A DNA stretch of 60,503 nt from an uncultured Oscillospiraceae bacterium (GTDB lineage: Bacteria; Bacillota; Clostridia; Oscillospirales; Ruminococcaceae), in assembly GCA_934481355.1 (NCBI GenBank), contig CAKSPH010000015.1, positions 1 to 60,503 of the forward strand. Direction: 5' to 3'. The notes under the pieces are model-generated. The model was not told where the DNA came from, made no database searches, and worked only from the letters and a program-made list of their open reading frames with translations. Positions 16,216 to 24,587 of the stretch are shown piece after piece. Both the position numbers and the translations under genes were made by a program. Each line of letters begins with the position of its first letter. Position 1 is the first letter of the stretch.

Positions 16216-18106
16216 GGACAACGCCCCCTTCCTCTGCGGGAGCGGGCTCCGCCCCGTCCTCAACGTAATACTGAGCCTGCACGCGGAACATCTCCGCATA
16301 GGCGCCGTTTTTGTTCAGCAGCTCCTCATGGGTGCCGTATTCCACCATCTCTCCGCCCTTGAACATTGCGATGGTGTCGCAGAACCGCGTTGACGACAGC
16401 CGGTGGGATATGTACACCGCGGATTTCTCGCCTATCATGCCGTCGAAGCTCTGATACAGGCGGTATTCCGCCAGGGCGTCCAGAGCCGCCGTAGGCTCGT
16501 CGAGAACCACCACCGGGGCGTTCTTGTAGAGCGCCCTTGCCAGCGCCATTTTCTGCTTTTCTCCGCCGGAGAGGTCAACTCCGTCGTCGTAGAGGACTTT
16601 GAGCATTTCGGTGTCTATTCCCTTTGGCAGCTTGTCGAGCTTCTCGCCCATTCCCGCCGCCCGCAGGAACTTCTCCGCCTTTTCCCTGTCGGTGTTCTCA
16701 GTGACCTGCATTGAAACGTTCTCGCACAGCGGGAACGCGAACACCTCCACCTCCTGGAAAGCCGGAGAGAACAATTTAAAGTACTCGGTTCTGTCGAACT
16801 CCCGGATATCTATCCCGTTGCAGAGTATCTGACCCTCCGTGACATCGTACAGCCGGAGCAGTAACTTTATAAACGTAGTCTTGCCCGCGCCGTTCAGTCC
16901 CACCACCGCAAGGCGCTGACCCGCGCTGAACGTGAGGTTCAGGTTTTTCAGCGCGTAAGTCTCCTGACCCCGGTACTTGTAGGAAACGTTCCGGAACTCG
17001 AATGTGTAGCGGTCTGCCCTGGGCACCGGGGTGTGCTTCTCCTGGAGCTCGTCCGCGTTCTTTATGTCCATGTAGCTGCGGAAATCGTCCACCTTGGCGG
17101 AGTGCTCCCGCATTCCCCCAAGCGACTGGAGGAACTGGCCGACGTACATCGAAAGCGCCATCGCGCTGCCCGTGTACAGCGTGAAATCGCCGATGGACAT
17201 TCCGTTCACCAGCATATCGTAAATCAGCCAGCCGTAGATTATCACGTTGCGCACAAGGGATATTCCCTGGGCGAACCAGTTGTTCCAGCCCCAGTATTTC
17301 CGGGACTGTATCCAGTGCTCCAGCTCGATTTTATTGATATCCCTGTATTTTCCGAGCAGCCACGGCTTCATTCCGTACAGCCGGATATCCTTTGCGTAGG
17401 AGAAATCCGTGGAAACGGTCTGCATATAGTTCATCCTGCGCCAGTGGGGAGCCATTGCGTCCCACATGACCTCTTTATCCTTTATGCGGATATAGTCGAA
17501 ATACTCGAACTGTATGAACGACAGCACGAATATTATCAGCACCAGCCAGAGGTTCAGCGTGGCGATTATTCCCACGGCGGCGATGACTGCGGTTATCTGC
17601 ACGGCGCCCGACCACATATTCGTCATCAGCGCGCCGAGCCCCTGCCAGTCGCCCTCGGCGCCGCGCTTCGCTTTCTGGAGCCGGTCGAGCATATCCGGGT
17701 CCTCGAGCTGTTCGTACTCCATGGAGAGGGTCTTTGCGATGCGCTCCTGCACAAGTGCGTTGCGCGTTACCATGAAGCCGATGCGCAGCTTCTTTGCGGA
17801 AAGGGTGTTCAGCCACATCATCACGAACTCCACAACGGTGGTGCCGATGACCAGCCAGAGAAGCGGCGTTATATCCGCGTTTTCCGCGCCGGACTGCCGG
17901 GTTATCATGTCGATGACCAGCTTCGCTATCACCGTCCAGATGTAGGACATGGAGGCTCCCGCGATACCTCCGATTATCAGGAACGCCACAACGCTCTTGC
18001 GGTAGCGCAGGAACGCCCTGATGATGTAGGCGCAGTTCCGGACAACGCCGTACTCATGGTGCAGCGCGTCCGTCTGTTCCTTCTTTTTTTGTCTGTAAAA
18101 TAGCAT
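16208..18106 (-). CDS. ABC exporter half-transporter A (membrane and ATPase domains)
   Basis: Predicted protein of 632 residues with an N-terminal exporter membrane domain (about 30-320) and a C-terminal ATPase: Walker A GLNGAGKTTF, signature LSGGEKQKMALARAL, Walker B VVLDEPTAALD and YISHRLS. Both half-transporters keep the catalytic glutamate, so the heterodimer may have two working ATP sites. A GGAGAG site precedes ATG at 18106. It lies 33 bases downstream of repeat A1 and in the same direction as fabV, so it may be read from the fabV promoter or from an unrecognised promoter in the repeat. Confidence 0.9.
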   Translation of the reverse strand: MLFYRQKKKEQTDALHHEYGVVRNCAYIIRAFLRYRKSVVAFLIIGGIAGASMSYIWTVIAKLVIDMITRQSGAENADITPLLWLVIGTTVVEFVMMWLNTLSAKKLRIGFMVTRNALVQERIAKTLSMEYEQLEDPDMLDRLQKAKRGAEGDWQGLGALMTNMWSGAVQITAVIAAVGIIATLNLWLVLIIFVLSFIQFEYFDYIRIKDKEVMWDAMAPHWRRMNYMQTVSTDFSYAKDIRLYGMKPWLLGKYRDINKIELEHWIQSRKYWGWNNWFAQGISLVRNVIIYGWLIYDMLVNGMSIGDFTLYTGSAMALSMYVGQFLQSLGGMREHSAKVDDFRSYMDIKNADELQEKHTPVPRADRYTFEFRNVSYKYRGQETYALKNLNLTFSAGQRLAVVGLNGAGKTTFIKLLLRLYDVTEGQILCNGIDIREFDRTEYFKLFSPAFQEVEVFAFPLCENVSMQVTENTDREKAEKFLRAAGMGEKLDKLPKGIDTEMLKVLYDDGVDLSGGEKQKMALARALYKNAPVVVLDEPTAALDALAEYRLYQSFDGMIGEKSAVYISHRLSSTRFCDTIAMFKGGEMVEYGTHEELLNKNGAYAEMFRVQAQYYVEDGAEPAPAEEGGVVRE

Positions 18107-18139
18107 AATTACTCTCCGGGAACAGAGAGGAGGGAGAAG

Positions 18140-18276
18140 TTAATTCGGAATTCTTAATTCGGAATTCGGAATTTCGGTGCCGCTTCGCGGCGGATTTCAA
18201 TTTCTGATACAATCGGATAACCGCCGCGACAGCGGCTCCGATGATTCCGAATTCATAATTCCGAATTCCGAATTAA
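18140..18276. repeat. Repeat family A, copy 1
   Basis: 137 bp bounded by TTAATTCGGAATTC and GAATTCCGAATTAA. The core has GCCGCTTCGCGGCGG and ATACAATCGGATAACCGCC, each able to fold. Its right end overlaps the TAA stop of fabV on the minus strand. Five further copies lie at 19609, 33625, 34997, 37485 and 40512. Confidence 0.92.
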
Positions 18277-19451
18277 ACCTCGACGTCTGCGTCGTAGTCC
18301 ACCCCGTCTATTCCGAAACCAAAGAGCTCGTAGAAGTCCTTCCAGTAGCCGTCAATGTCAGTGTACTGCCTGAAATTGTCGGCGTTGAGGAGGTTCCAGA
18401 GCTTCGTTACCTCGTCCTGGATCTCGGGCTTCATCTCGAGATCGTCAAGACGTATTCTTCCCTCGCCGTCAGCTGCGCCCTCCGCGGGCTTTCCGTCTGC
18501 GCCGAGCTTCTCAGCGAACAGGCGGTACATCTGCTCGATGCAGCCCTCGTGCAGTCCCTTTTCCTTCATCACCTTATACAGAATGGAGATGTAGAGCGGA
18601 ACTATCGGTATCGCCGCGCTGGACTGTGTTACCAGCGCCTTGTTGACGGAGATGTACGCTTTAATCCCGTCTGCGGAATATTTATCGGTTATCTGCTTCG
18701 AGGTCTCGAACAGGTGAGCTTTCGCCCTGCCTATGGAGCCCTCGAAATACATCGGGTGGGTTATTTCCGGACCGATATAGGAGTAGGCAACGGTAACGGC
18801 GTTGTCCTCTATCGCGTCGGCAGCTTTCAGTGCGTCTATCCATGCAGCCCAGTCCTCGCCGCCCATAACCTTTACGGTGGCGGCAATCTCCTCCTCGGTG
18901 GCAGGCTCGATGGTGACCTCGGACACGGTGTTGTTCCGGAGGTCGATAGTCTTGTTGGTGTAGGGCTCTCCCGTGGTTTTGAGCACGGAGGAATATGTCA
19001 CGTCCCCGACGGTTCTCCGCGGAGCCGCAAGGCTGTAAATAACGGCGTCAACCTTGCCTAAATCGGACTTTATGAGGTCGATTACCTCCTTCTTGCACTC
19101 GTCGGAATACGCGTCGCCGTTGACTGTCTTTGCGTACAGTCCGTCAGCCTGCGCGAATTTCTCGAACGCCCTGGTGTTGTACCAGCCGGAGGTGCCCGTC
19201 TTGTTTCCGCTGGCGGGACGGTCGAACATAACGCCGAGGGTCGCCGCGCCTGCGGAAAACGCCAGCGCAATGCGGCTCGCCAGTCCGTAGCCCATGGAGC
19301 TTCCTATGACGAGGACTTTTTTCGGCTTGAATCCGTTATCCTCCGCTCTCCTGGACTTGACATACTCTATCTCGTTCTTAACGACTGCCTCGCAGCCCAC
19401 CGGGTGAGCCGTGGTGCATATAAAACCTCTTACCTTTGGCTTGACTATCAT
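18273..19451 (-). CDS. fabV: Enoyl-[acyl-carrier-protein] reductase FabV
   Basis: Predicted enzyme of 392 residues catalysing the last reduction of the fatty acid elongation cycle with NAD(P)H. The start MIVKPKVRGFICTTAHPVGC is diagnostic of FabV/trans-2-enoyl-CoA reductase. The nucleotide motif GSSMGYGLASR follows at about 50-60, and the long-spaced catalytic pair Tyr235-x8-Lys244 is present (YFEGSIGRAK). AAAGGAG precedes the ATG. No FabI or FabK is found in the fab cluster of this window, so FabV probably serves it from a distance. FabV enzymes are often insensitive to triclosan. The gene is flanked on both sides by family A repeats. Confidence 0.95.
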   Translation of the reverse strand: MIVKPKVRGFICTTAHPVGCEAVVKNEIEYVKSRRAEDNGFKPKKVLVIGSSMGYGLASRIALAFSAGAATLGVMFDRPASGNKTGTSGWYNTRAFEKFAQADGLYAKTVNGDAYSDECKKEVIDLIKSDLGKVDAVIYSLAAPRRTVGDVTYSSVLKTTGEPYTNKTIDLRNNTVSEVTIEPATEEEIAATVKVMGGEDWAAWIDALKAADAIEDNAVTVAYSYIGPEITHPMYFEGSIGRAKAHLFETSKQITDKYSADGIKAYISVNKALVTQSSAAIPIVPLYISILYKVMKEKGLHEGCIEQMYRLFAEKLGADGKPAEGAADGEGRIRLDDLEMKPEIQDEVTKLWNLLNADNFRQYTDIDGYWKDFYELFGFGIDGVDYDADVEV

Positions 19452-19562
19452 GAATTATTCTCCTTTCCGCCGGACGCTTTCCCCCGCAGACACGTTGGCG
19501 GGAGGGACGTCCGCGCCTGAAGCAACTGAAAATACTGCGTATTCCGCAGTGCGTACGGATTT

Positions 19563-19591
19563 ATTGTACCATAAAACTGCGGATTTTACAA
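19563..19591 (-). promoter_or_regulatory. Promoter of fabV
   Basis: TTGTAA (19586-19591), a 17-base spacer and TACAAT (19563-19568) on the minus strand. The leader to the start codon is about 105 bases and can form short hairpins such as ACTGCGGAATACGCAGT. No known riboswitch is recognised. Confidence 0.65.
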
Positions 19592-19608
19592 GGGGGGAGA
19601 GGGAAAAA

Positions 19609-19747
19609 TTAATTCGGAATTCGGAATTCATAATTCGGAATTAATGTGTCCCACTTCGTGGGACGTATTTTAATTCGATACAATCGGATAACCGCCGCGA
19701 CAGCGGCACATTTGATTCCGAATTCCTAATTCCGAATTCCGAATTAA
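19609..19747. repeat. Repeat family A, copy 2
   Basis: 139 bp with TTAATTCGGAATTCGG at the left and CCGAATTCCGAATTAA at the right. The inner hairpin GTCCCACTTCGTGGGAC replaces the GCCGCTTCGCGGC of copy 1. It lies upstream of the fabV promoter and is the only copy not next to a stop codon. Confidence 0.92.
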
Positions 19748-19750
19748 AAT

Positions 19751-19776
19751 TGCGGCGCCGGATCTCCGGCGCCGCA
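19751..19776 (-). terminator. Hairpin downstream of the lipoprotein gene
   Basis: TGCGGCGCCGGA and TCCGGCGCCGCA form a 12-bp perfect stem. On the minus strand ATTTTAATT follows. It probably ends the lipoprotein transcript about 150 bases past its stop. Confidence 0.65.
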
Positions 19777-19925
19777 GGGTATATTATAACCAGCCGCTGT
19801 ATGCCTCCGGCGGCTCTGAGGGCGCGCTGGCAGGTTCCGGCGCGCCACCATCGGCGCGGCTGTGGATCTTCGCGTTTAAGCGCTCCTGCGCCGCTGCGCC
19901 ATACCCTGCCTTATAATATGCCCGG

Positions 19926-20912
19926 TCAATCCTCGGTGTGAATCGACTCCTCGGCGGAACACGCCGGCACGCTGTATTCCTCCGCCGCAATGAGATAAAA
20001 TACATAATCGCACGTTCCCTGCGGCATTTCCACCGTGATACGGCAGGGAGCCTCAAACTCCCCGTCCGGCAGCTTTATGTCCCCGCCGGAATACTCCAGC
20101 GCTGTCGTGCTGTCCTCAGACGTGTAGTACACCGCCGATGTTATCGCGGAATTCTCCGGGAGTTTCACCGTGATCGTGCTTCCCGGGTCGCAGAGGTATC
20201 CGCCCGCGTACCCCGCTTCGAACATCTGCCACGGAGAGGGGCAGTCGACCGTCATCGTGCTCGCTTCTTCCCCGTCCGTTACCGTCCATGTGTAGCCGCC
20301 GCGGGTCATCTCATAGCCGTAGTCGCTGCTGTATACGCGGAGTTTCGGCGGCTCGTTCTCCATGCGCTGGCTTCTCGTCACGGTGAAATAGTACTCGCAG
20401 TTTCCCCTGTCGAATTCCACCTGCGCCGAGACCACGCCGTCCGGGCAGTCGTCCGGGAAATCCACCGTGCCGTCCGCGGAATACTCCAGCGGAATGGCTT
20501 CCGAGCCGTCCAGCGGGTACAGGCTTACCTCCGTCAGAGTGCCGCCGGACAGCAGTATCTTCGGGGAGCTGTCGATAAGGTCAAGGTCTATCCGCGCGGT
20601 TATAAGCCCCTGGTTTTCACATTCCACAGCCCCCGCGCTGCTTTTTGCCGTGACTTGTCCGTCAACATCCCACTCGCTTCTGCCAGAGGTCATAAGCGCG
20701 CATGCGGCAAGCCCCTCGCCCGTGTATTCCACCCGGAGCTGCGGCAGCTCCGATTCGTCCGGGACTTCCCGGGTAATGAAGGCTATGTCCGGAACCATCT
20801 CTGTCGCATTCGATGAGTTTACCCCGCCTATCGCGGGGGAAGTCCTCTGAGAAGCGCACCCGGACAGCGCCAGAACAGCCATCAGCGTTGAAATCGCAAT
20901 GTATCTTTTCAT
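19926..20912 (-). CDS. Hypothetical lipoprotein
   Basis: Predicted protein of 328 residues. The N-terminus MKRYIAISTLMAVLALSGC is a lipoprotein signal with the lipobox LSGC (Cys19). The mature part is rich in beta-strand and polar residues, with several segments of similar type (GTVDFPDDCPDGVVSAQVEF, CEYYFTVTR, CDYVFYLIA), suggesting repeated Ig-like modules on the outer face of the membrane. AGGAGGT stands before ATG at 20912; the open frame upstream passes through the promoter. The promoter at 20945-20974 matches the one in front of the ECF sigma factor gene, so it may belong to that regulon. No family recognised. Confidence 0.82.
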   Translation of the reverse strand: MKRYIAISTLMAVLALSGCASQRTSPAIGGVNSSNATEMVPDIAFITREVPDESELPQLRVEYTGEGLAACALMTSGRSEWDVDGQVTAKSSAGAVECENQGLITARIDLDLIDSSPKILLSGGTLTEVSLYPLDGSEAIPLEYSADGTVDFPDDCPDGVVSAQVEFDRGNCEYYFTVTRSQRMENEPPKLRVYSSDYGYEMTRGGYTWTVTDGEEASTMTVDCPSPWQMFEAGYAGGYLCDPGSTITVKLPENSAITSAVYYTSEDSTTALEYSGGDIKLPDGEFEAPCRITVEMPQGTCDYVFYLIAAEEYSVPACSAEESIHTED

Positions 20913-20944
20913 ACAAATACCTCCTTTGTTATGCTTTCTGTAAT

Positions 20945-20974
20945 TAAAACCGCGCCGGGAGCAAAAAGGCTGCA
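20945..20974 (-). promoter_or_regulatory. Predicted ECF-sigma promoter of the lipoprotein gene
   Basis: On the minus strand TGCAGCCTTTTT, seven bases, then GCGCGGTTTTA. The promoter of the ECF sigma gene at 33592-33621 has TGCAACCTTTTT, seven bases, GCCCGGTTTTA: the same length and the same -35-like and -10-like blocks. Confidence 0.65.
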
Positions 20975-20978
20975 ATCC

Positions 20979-21007
20979 TTGACAAAATAGTTTTCCGGGG
21001 CTATAAT
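20979..21007 (+). promoter_or_regulatory. Promoter of the AlkD-like gene
   Basis: TTGACA (20979-20984), a 17-base spacer and TATAAT (21002-21007), followed by AAAGGAGGT. It is back to back with the predicted ECF promoter of the lipoprotein gene. Confidence 0.88.
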
Positions 21008-21027
21008 GTAGAAAAAGGAGGTTCGCC

Positions 21028-21699
21028 ATGACGACAGATGAGATCAGGACCCGGCTTTTCGCGCTTCAGGACGTGAAATACCGGGATTTCCAGGCAAAGC
21101 TGATACCGGGGATCCCCGGGGAGACCGTGATAGGCGTCCGCACCCCGGAGCTCCGGAAGCTTGCAAAGGAGGTCGGCGAGAACAGGGATTTCCTCGCGGA
21201 GCTTCCGCACAGATACTACGATGAGAACCAGCTCCACGCGTTCATTGTTTCCGGGATAAGGGACGGGCGGGAGTGCCTGCGCAGGGCGGAGGAATTCCTG
21301 CCATACGTTGACAACTGGGCGACCTGCGACCAGATGTCCCTAAAATGCTTCAAAAAAGACCCTGCGGAGCTTCTGCCGGAGATACGGCGCTGGCTGGATT
21401 CCGGGCGGACGTACACGGTGCGCTTCGGCATAGGGTGCCTGCTGGAGTTCTTCCTTGACGAGCACTTCCGCCCGGAATACCCGGAGATGGTCTGCGCCGT
21501 TCACAGCGAAGAATACTACGTCCGCATGATGGCGGCGTGGTACTTTGCCACCGCCCTCGCAAAGCAGTATGAAGCCGTTCTGCCGTACATCGAAAACCGC
21601 CGGCTGGACCCGTGGACTCACCGGAAAACCATTCAGAAAGCCATCGAGAGCTTCCGCATTACCCCGGAGCGGAAAGATTACCTCAAAAGCCTGAAATAA
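21028..21699 (+). CDS. DNA alkylation repair protein (AlkD-like)
   Basis: Predicted all-helical HEAT-like protein of 223 residues. AlkD enzymes remove bulky or positively charged N3/N7 alkylated purines without base flipping. The motifs GVRTPELRKLAKEV near residue 36, VDNWATCDQMS near 93-103 and YYVRMMAAWYFA near 155-166 fit the family, including the aspartate in the NWxxxD segment. It has its own strong promoter and probably forms a single-gene unit. Confidence 0.88.
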   Translation: MTTDEIRTRLFALQDVKYRDFQAKLIPGIPGETVIGVRTPELRKLAKEVGENRDFLAELPHRYYDENQLHAFIVSGIRDGRECLRRAEEFLPYVDNWATCDQMSLKCFKKDPAELLPEIRRWLDSGRTYTVRFGIGCLLEFFLDEHFRPEYPEMVCAVHSEEYYVRMMAAWYFATALAKQYEAVLPYIENRRLDPWTHRKTIQKAIESFRITPERKDYLKSLK

Positions 21700-21713
21700 T
21701 TTCCAGGTTTCTC

Positions 21714-21742
21714 TTGACAAACTTCCTGAAATGGGTTATAAT
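21714..21742 (+). promoter_or_regulatory. Promoter of the A-type flavoprotein gene
   Basis: TTGACA (21714-21719), a 17-base spacer and TATAAT (21737-21742). Confidence 0.88.
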
Positions 21743-21783
21743 AAAATCAGTACTTATTACTATTTTTAAAGGAGCGTAAAATC

Positions 21784-22932
21784 ATGACAATCACAAACGA
21801 CATCAGATACATCGGCGTGAACGACCACGAGATCGACCTGTTCGAGGGTCAGTACGTCGTACCGAACGGAATGGCGTACAATTCCTACGTCATTATGGAC
21901 GAAAAGATCGCGGTAATGGACACCGTTGACGCGCATTTCGGCGGCGAATGGCTCGCAAACCTTGAAAGGGAGCTTGCCGGCAGAACTCCGGATTACCTCG
22001 TTGTTCAGCACATGGAGCCCGACCACTCCGCGAACATCGCGGTATTCGCAGAGAAGTACCCGGCGGCGAAGATCGTGGCTTCAAAGCAGGCTTTCGTGAT
22101 GATGAAGCAGTTCTTCGGCACAGACTACCCGGAGCGCCAGCTCGTTGTCGCAGAAAAGGATACCCTGGAGCTCGGAAAGCACACGCTGAATTTCATCGCG
22201 GCTCCGATGGTTCACTGGCCGGAGGTGATCATGACCTACGACAGCGCGGACAAGGCGCTGTTCTCCGCCGACGGCTTCGGAAAGTTCGGCGCGCTGGACG
22301 TCGATGAGGACTGGGACTGCGAGGCTCGCCGCTACTATTTCGGCATTGTCGGCAAGTACGGCGCGCAGGTTCAGGCTGTGCTGAAAAAGGCGGCGGCTCT
22401 GGATATCCGGATCATCTGCCCGCTGCACGGCCCGGTGCTCTCCGAGAACCTCGCGCATTACATCGGTCAGTACAGCACCTGGTCAAGCTACGGCGTGGAG
22501 AGCGAGGGCGTTGTGATCGCCTGCGCCAGCGTCTACGGAAACACCCGCGGTGCGGCGGACATCCTCGCGGCGAACCTGGCCGACAAGGGCGTCAGGGTAG
22601 TGTTCCACGACCTGGCAAGGGACGATATGGCAGAGTGCGTTGAGGACGCGTTCCGCTACGGAAAGCTGGTGCTCGCCTCCCCGACATACAACGCGGACGT
22701 GTTCCCGTTCATGAAGGAGTTCATCAACCACCTCACCGAAAGGAACTACCAGAAGCGCACCATCGGCATTATCGAGAACGGCTCATGGGCTCCGATGGCG
22801 GCTAAGGTGATGAAGGGGATGTTCGAGAAGAGCAAGGACATCACATTCACCGAGACCACGGTAACGGTGCGCTCCGCAGTGAACGGCGCTAACAGGGAGC
22901 AGCTCCTGAAGCTCGCCGGGGAGCTGGCGTAA
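21784..22932 (+). CDS. FprA-family A-type flavoprotein (oxygen/NO reductase)
   Basis: Predicted soluble protein of 382 residues. The first 250 form a metallo-beta-lactamase-like di-iron domain with the ligands in HMEPDHS, MVHWPE, FSADGFG and CPLHGPV. The last 130 form a flavodoxin domain beginning IACASVYGNTRGAADIL, which binds FMN. Such proteins reduce oxygen to water or NO to N2O with electrons from rubredoxin, protecting anaerobes. All di-iron ligands appear present. It has its own promoter and terminator; no rubredoxin gene is adjacent. Confidence 0.93.
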   Translation: MTITNDIRYIGVNDHEIDLFEGQYVVPNGMAYNSYVIMDEKIAVMDTVDAHFGGEWLANLERELAGRTPDYLVVQHMEPDHSANIAVFAEKYPAAKIVASKQAFVMMKQFFGTDYPERQLVVAEKDTLELGKHTLNFIAAPMVHWPEVIMTYDSADKALFSADGFGKFGALDVDEDWDCEARRYYFGIVGKYGAQVQAVLKKAAALDIRIICPLHGPVLSENLAHYIGQYSTWSSYGVESEGVVIACASVYGNTRGAADILAANLADKGVRVVFHDLARDDMAECVEDAFRYGKLVLASPTYNADVFPFMKEFINHLTERNYQKRTIGIIENGSWAPMAAKVMKGMFEKSKDITFTETTVTVRSAVNGANREQLLKLAGELA

Positions 22933-22985
22933 ATCCGTATTTTTACTCTGCCGCAGCTCATATTATAAGGTAACTGGATAATGCG

Positions 22986-23022
22986 AAAAAGCAGAACCGC
23001 TCCGGGTGTGTTCTGCTTTTTT
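22986..23022 (+). terminator. Terminator of the flavoprotein gene
   Basis: AAAAAGCAGAAC, a 12-base loop, GTTCTGCTTTTTT. It has T on the other strand too, so it could work both ways. Confidence 0.88.
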
Positions 23023-23047
23023 GCGTCCTTTGTCTGAAATATCACAG

Positions 23048-23207
23048 GGAAACCTCTAAAATCCGGTTTGAAAAGTGAAAACGGGCAGAGTGCGCCGAAT
23101 GCGATGAAAGCCGGCGAAGCAAGGCCGTATTCCTTACGAGGAGGCTTGAGGAAGCAGGCGGTGCGCTATACATATTTTCACTCGAACAAGGTTTTCAGAG
23201 GTTACCG
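23048..23207. repeat. Repeat family B, copy 2
   Basis: 160 bp from GGAAACCTCTAAAATCCGG to GGTTTTCAGAGGTTACC. The inside (GTGCGCCGAATGCGATGAAA and following) is nearly identical to copy 3 at 46387 but unlike copy 1, so two subtypes share the same ends. TTTGAAAAGTGAAAA and TTTTCACTCGAACAAG extend the inverted ends. Confidence 0.88.
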
Positions 23208-23217
23208 CAAATAATGG

Positions 23218-23246
23218 TTGACAACTACGCCGGAATTGTGTAAAAT
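23218..23246 (+). promoter_or_regulatory. Promoter of the methionine gamma-lyase-like gene
   Basis: TTGACA (23218-23223), a 17-base spacer and TAAAAT (23241-23246), 11 bases beyond repeat B2. Confidence 0.8.
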
Positions 23247-23300
23247 AAATATGTATGTGCAAATAAGATTCCGGGCATTCCGGAGTGAAAGGATACAAAA

Positions 23301-24560
23301 ATGGCATTCTTTGAATTTTCACCCGAGCTGGTGAAATTAAGCGAAAAGGCAATGGAACTCTGCCGCCCGCAGTTCGCGGAGATCGACCGCATGGCGGAAT
23401 ACAACGGTCAGCGCGTTCTGAAGGCGTTCATCGACAACAGGATAAGCGATATCCACATGAAGGGCACCAACGGCTACGGCTACGGCGACGACGGGCGCGA
23501 CAGGCTGGACGCGGTTTTCGCCCAGATACTCGGCACTGAGGACGCGCTTGTGCGCCACAACTTCGTCAACGGCACCCACGCTATCTCCACCGCGCTGTAC
23601 GGGATACTCCGCCCGGGCGACCTGCTTCTTTCCGTCACCGGCGAACCCTACGACACAATGCAGGGCGTTATCTCCGGCGAGGGCACAGGCTCCCTCCGGG
23701 ATTTCGGTGTGAAGTTTGACAAGGTAGACCTCCTGCCGGACGGCACCCCTGACTACGACGGCATAAAGCATAAAGCCGGAGCCTGCCGCATGGCGTACAT
23801 CCAGCGCTCCCGTGGGTACTCCCTGAGACCCTCCCTCACCATCGAAGTCATAGGGAAGATATGCGAAGCCGTGCGCTCCGTGAATCCGGACTGCGTTATC
23901 TTCACCGATAACTGCTACGGCGAGCTTGTCGAGGACAGGGAGCCTACCGCGGCAGGCGCCGACCTCATCGCGGGAAGCCTTATCAAGAACCTCGGCGGCG
24001 GCATCGCCGAGACCGGCGGCTACATCGCCGGAAAGGCCGCCCTTGTGGAGCAGTGCGCATTCCGGCTGACCACTCCCGGCACCGGAAAGGAAGTCGGAGC
24101 TTCCCTCAATCAGCTCCGGGGAATGTACCTCGGCATATATCACGCGCCGGAAGCGGTGTGCTCCGCGCTTAAGACCGCCGCGTTTGCGGCTGCGCTGTTC
24201 TCAATGATGGGCTACGAAACGTTCCCGAAGTACGACGAGAAGCGCACCGACATCATCGAAGCGCTGAAGCTCGGCGGTGAAAAGCAGCTCATTGCATTCT
24301 GCCAGGGAATACAGGCGGGCTCCCCGGTGGACAGCTTCGCGACCCCGGAGCCGTGGGATATGCCGGGCTACGACAGTCAGGTAATCATGGCGGCGGGAGC
24401 GTTCACGATGGGCGCTTCGATAGAACTTTCCGCAGACGCGCCGCTCCGCGAACCCTACGCGGTGTGGTTACAGGGAGGGCTGACGTTCCCCACGGGCAAG
24501 GCGGGAATAATGACCGCCGCACAGCATATGCTCGACAAAGGGCTCTGCACGATAGGATAA
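23301..24560 (+). CDS. Methionine gamma-lyase family protein (aluminium-resistance type, YnbB-like)
   Basis: Predicted PLP-dependent enzyme of 419 residues, the usual length. The signatures are NGYGYGDDGRDRLD in the N-terminal part, NGTHAISTALYGILRPGD around the cofactor site, CVIFTDNCYGELVE, and the PLP lysine in GSLIKNLGGGIAETGGYIAG. The name aluminium resistance protein comes from early work; the reaction is not firmly known. Its start follows a strong promoter by 55 bases. yicC follows 27 bases downstream and may be co-transcribed. Confidence 0.92.
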   Translation: MAFFEFSPELVKLSEKAMELCRPQFAEIDRMAEYNGQRVLKAFIDNRISDIHMKGTNGYGYGDDGRDRLDAVFAQILGTEDALVRHNFVNGTHAISTALYGILRPGDLLLSVTGEPYDTMQGVISGEGTGSLRDFGVKFDKVDLLPDGTPDYDGIKHKAGACRMAYIQRSRGYSLRPSLTIEVIGKICEAVRSVNPDCVIFTDNCYGELVEDREPTAAGADLIAGSLIKNLGGGIAETGGYIAGKAALVEQCAFRLTTPGTGKEVGASLNQLRGMYLGIYHAPEAVCSALKTAAFAAALFSMMGYETFPKYDEKRTDIIEALKLGGEKQLIAFCQGIQAGSPVDSFATPEPWDMPGYDSQVIMAAGAFTMGASIELSADAPLREPYAVWLQGGLTFPTGKAGIMTAAQHMLDKGLCTIG

Positions 24561-24587
24561 CGGACACACGACCGAAAGGACACGAAA

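Noticed and set aside
14422..18106. Bacteriocin or lantibiotic export locus
   Set aside because: No precursor peptide, modification enzyme or peptidase domain is next to the ABC pair.
19451..19560. Riboswitch in the fabV leader
   Set aside because: Only short local hairpins are seen, with no known aptamer motif.
19784..19925. Short minus-strand frame after the lipoprotein gene ending SEPPEAYSGWL
   Set aside because: Composition looks partly coding, but no start codon exists in this frame past the lipoprotein stop. It might be a frameshifted tail; not supported enough to annotate.
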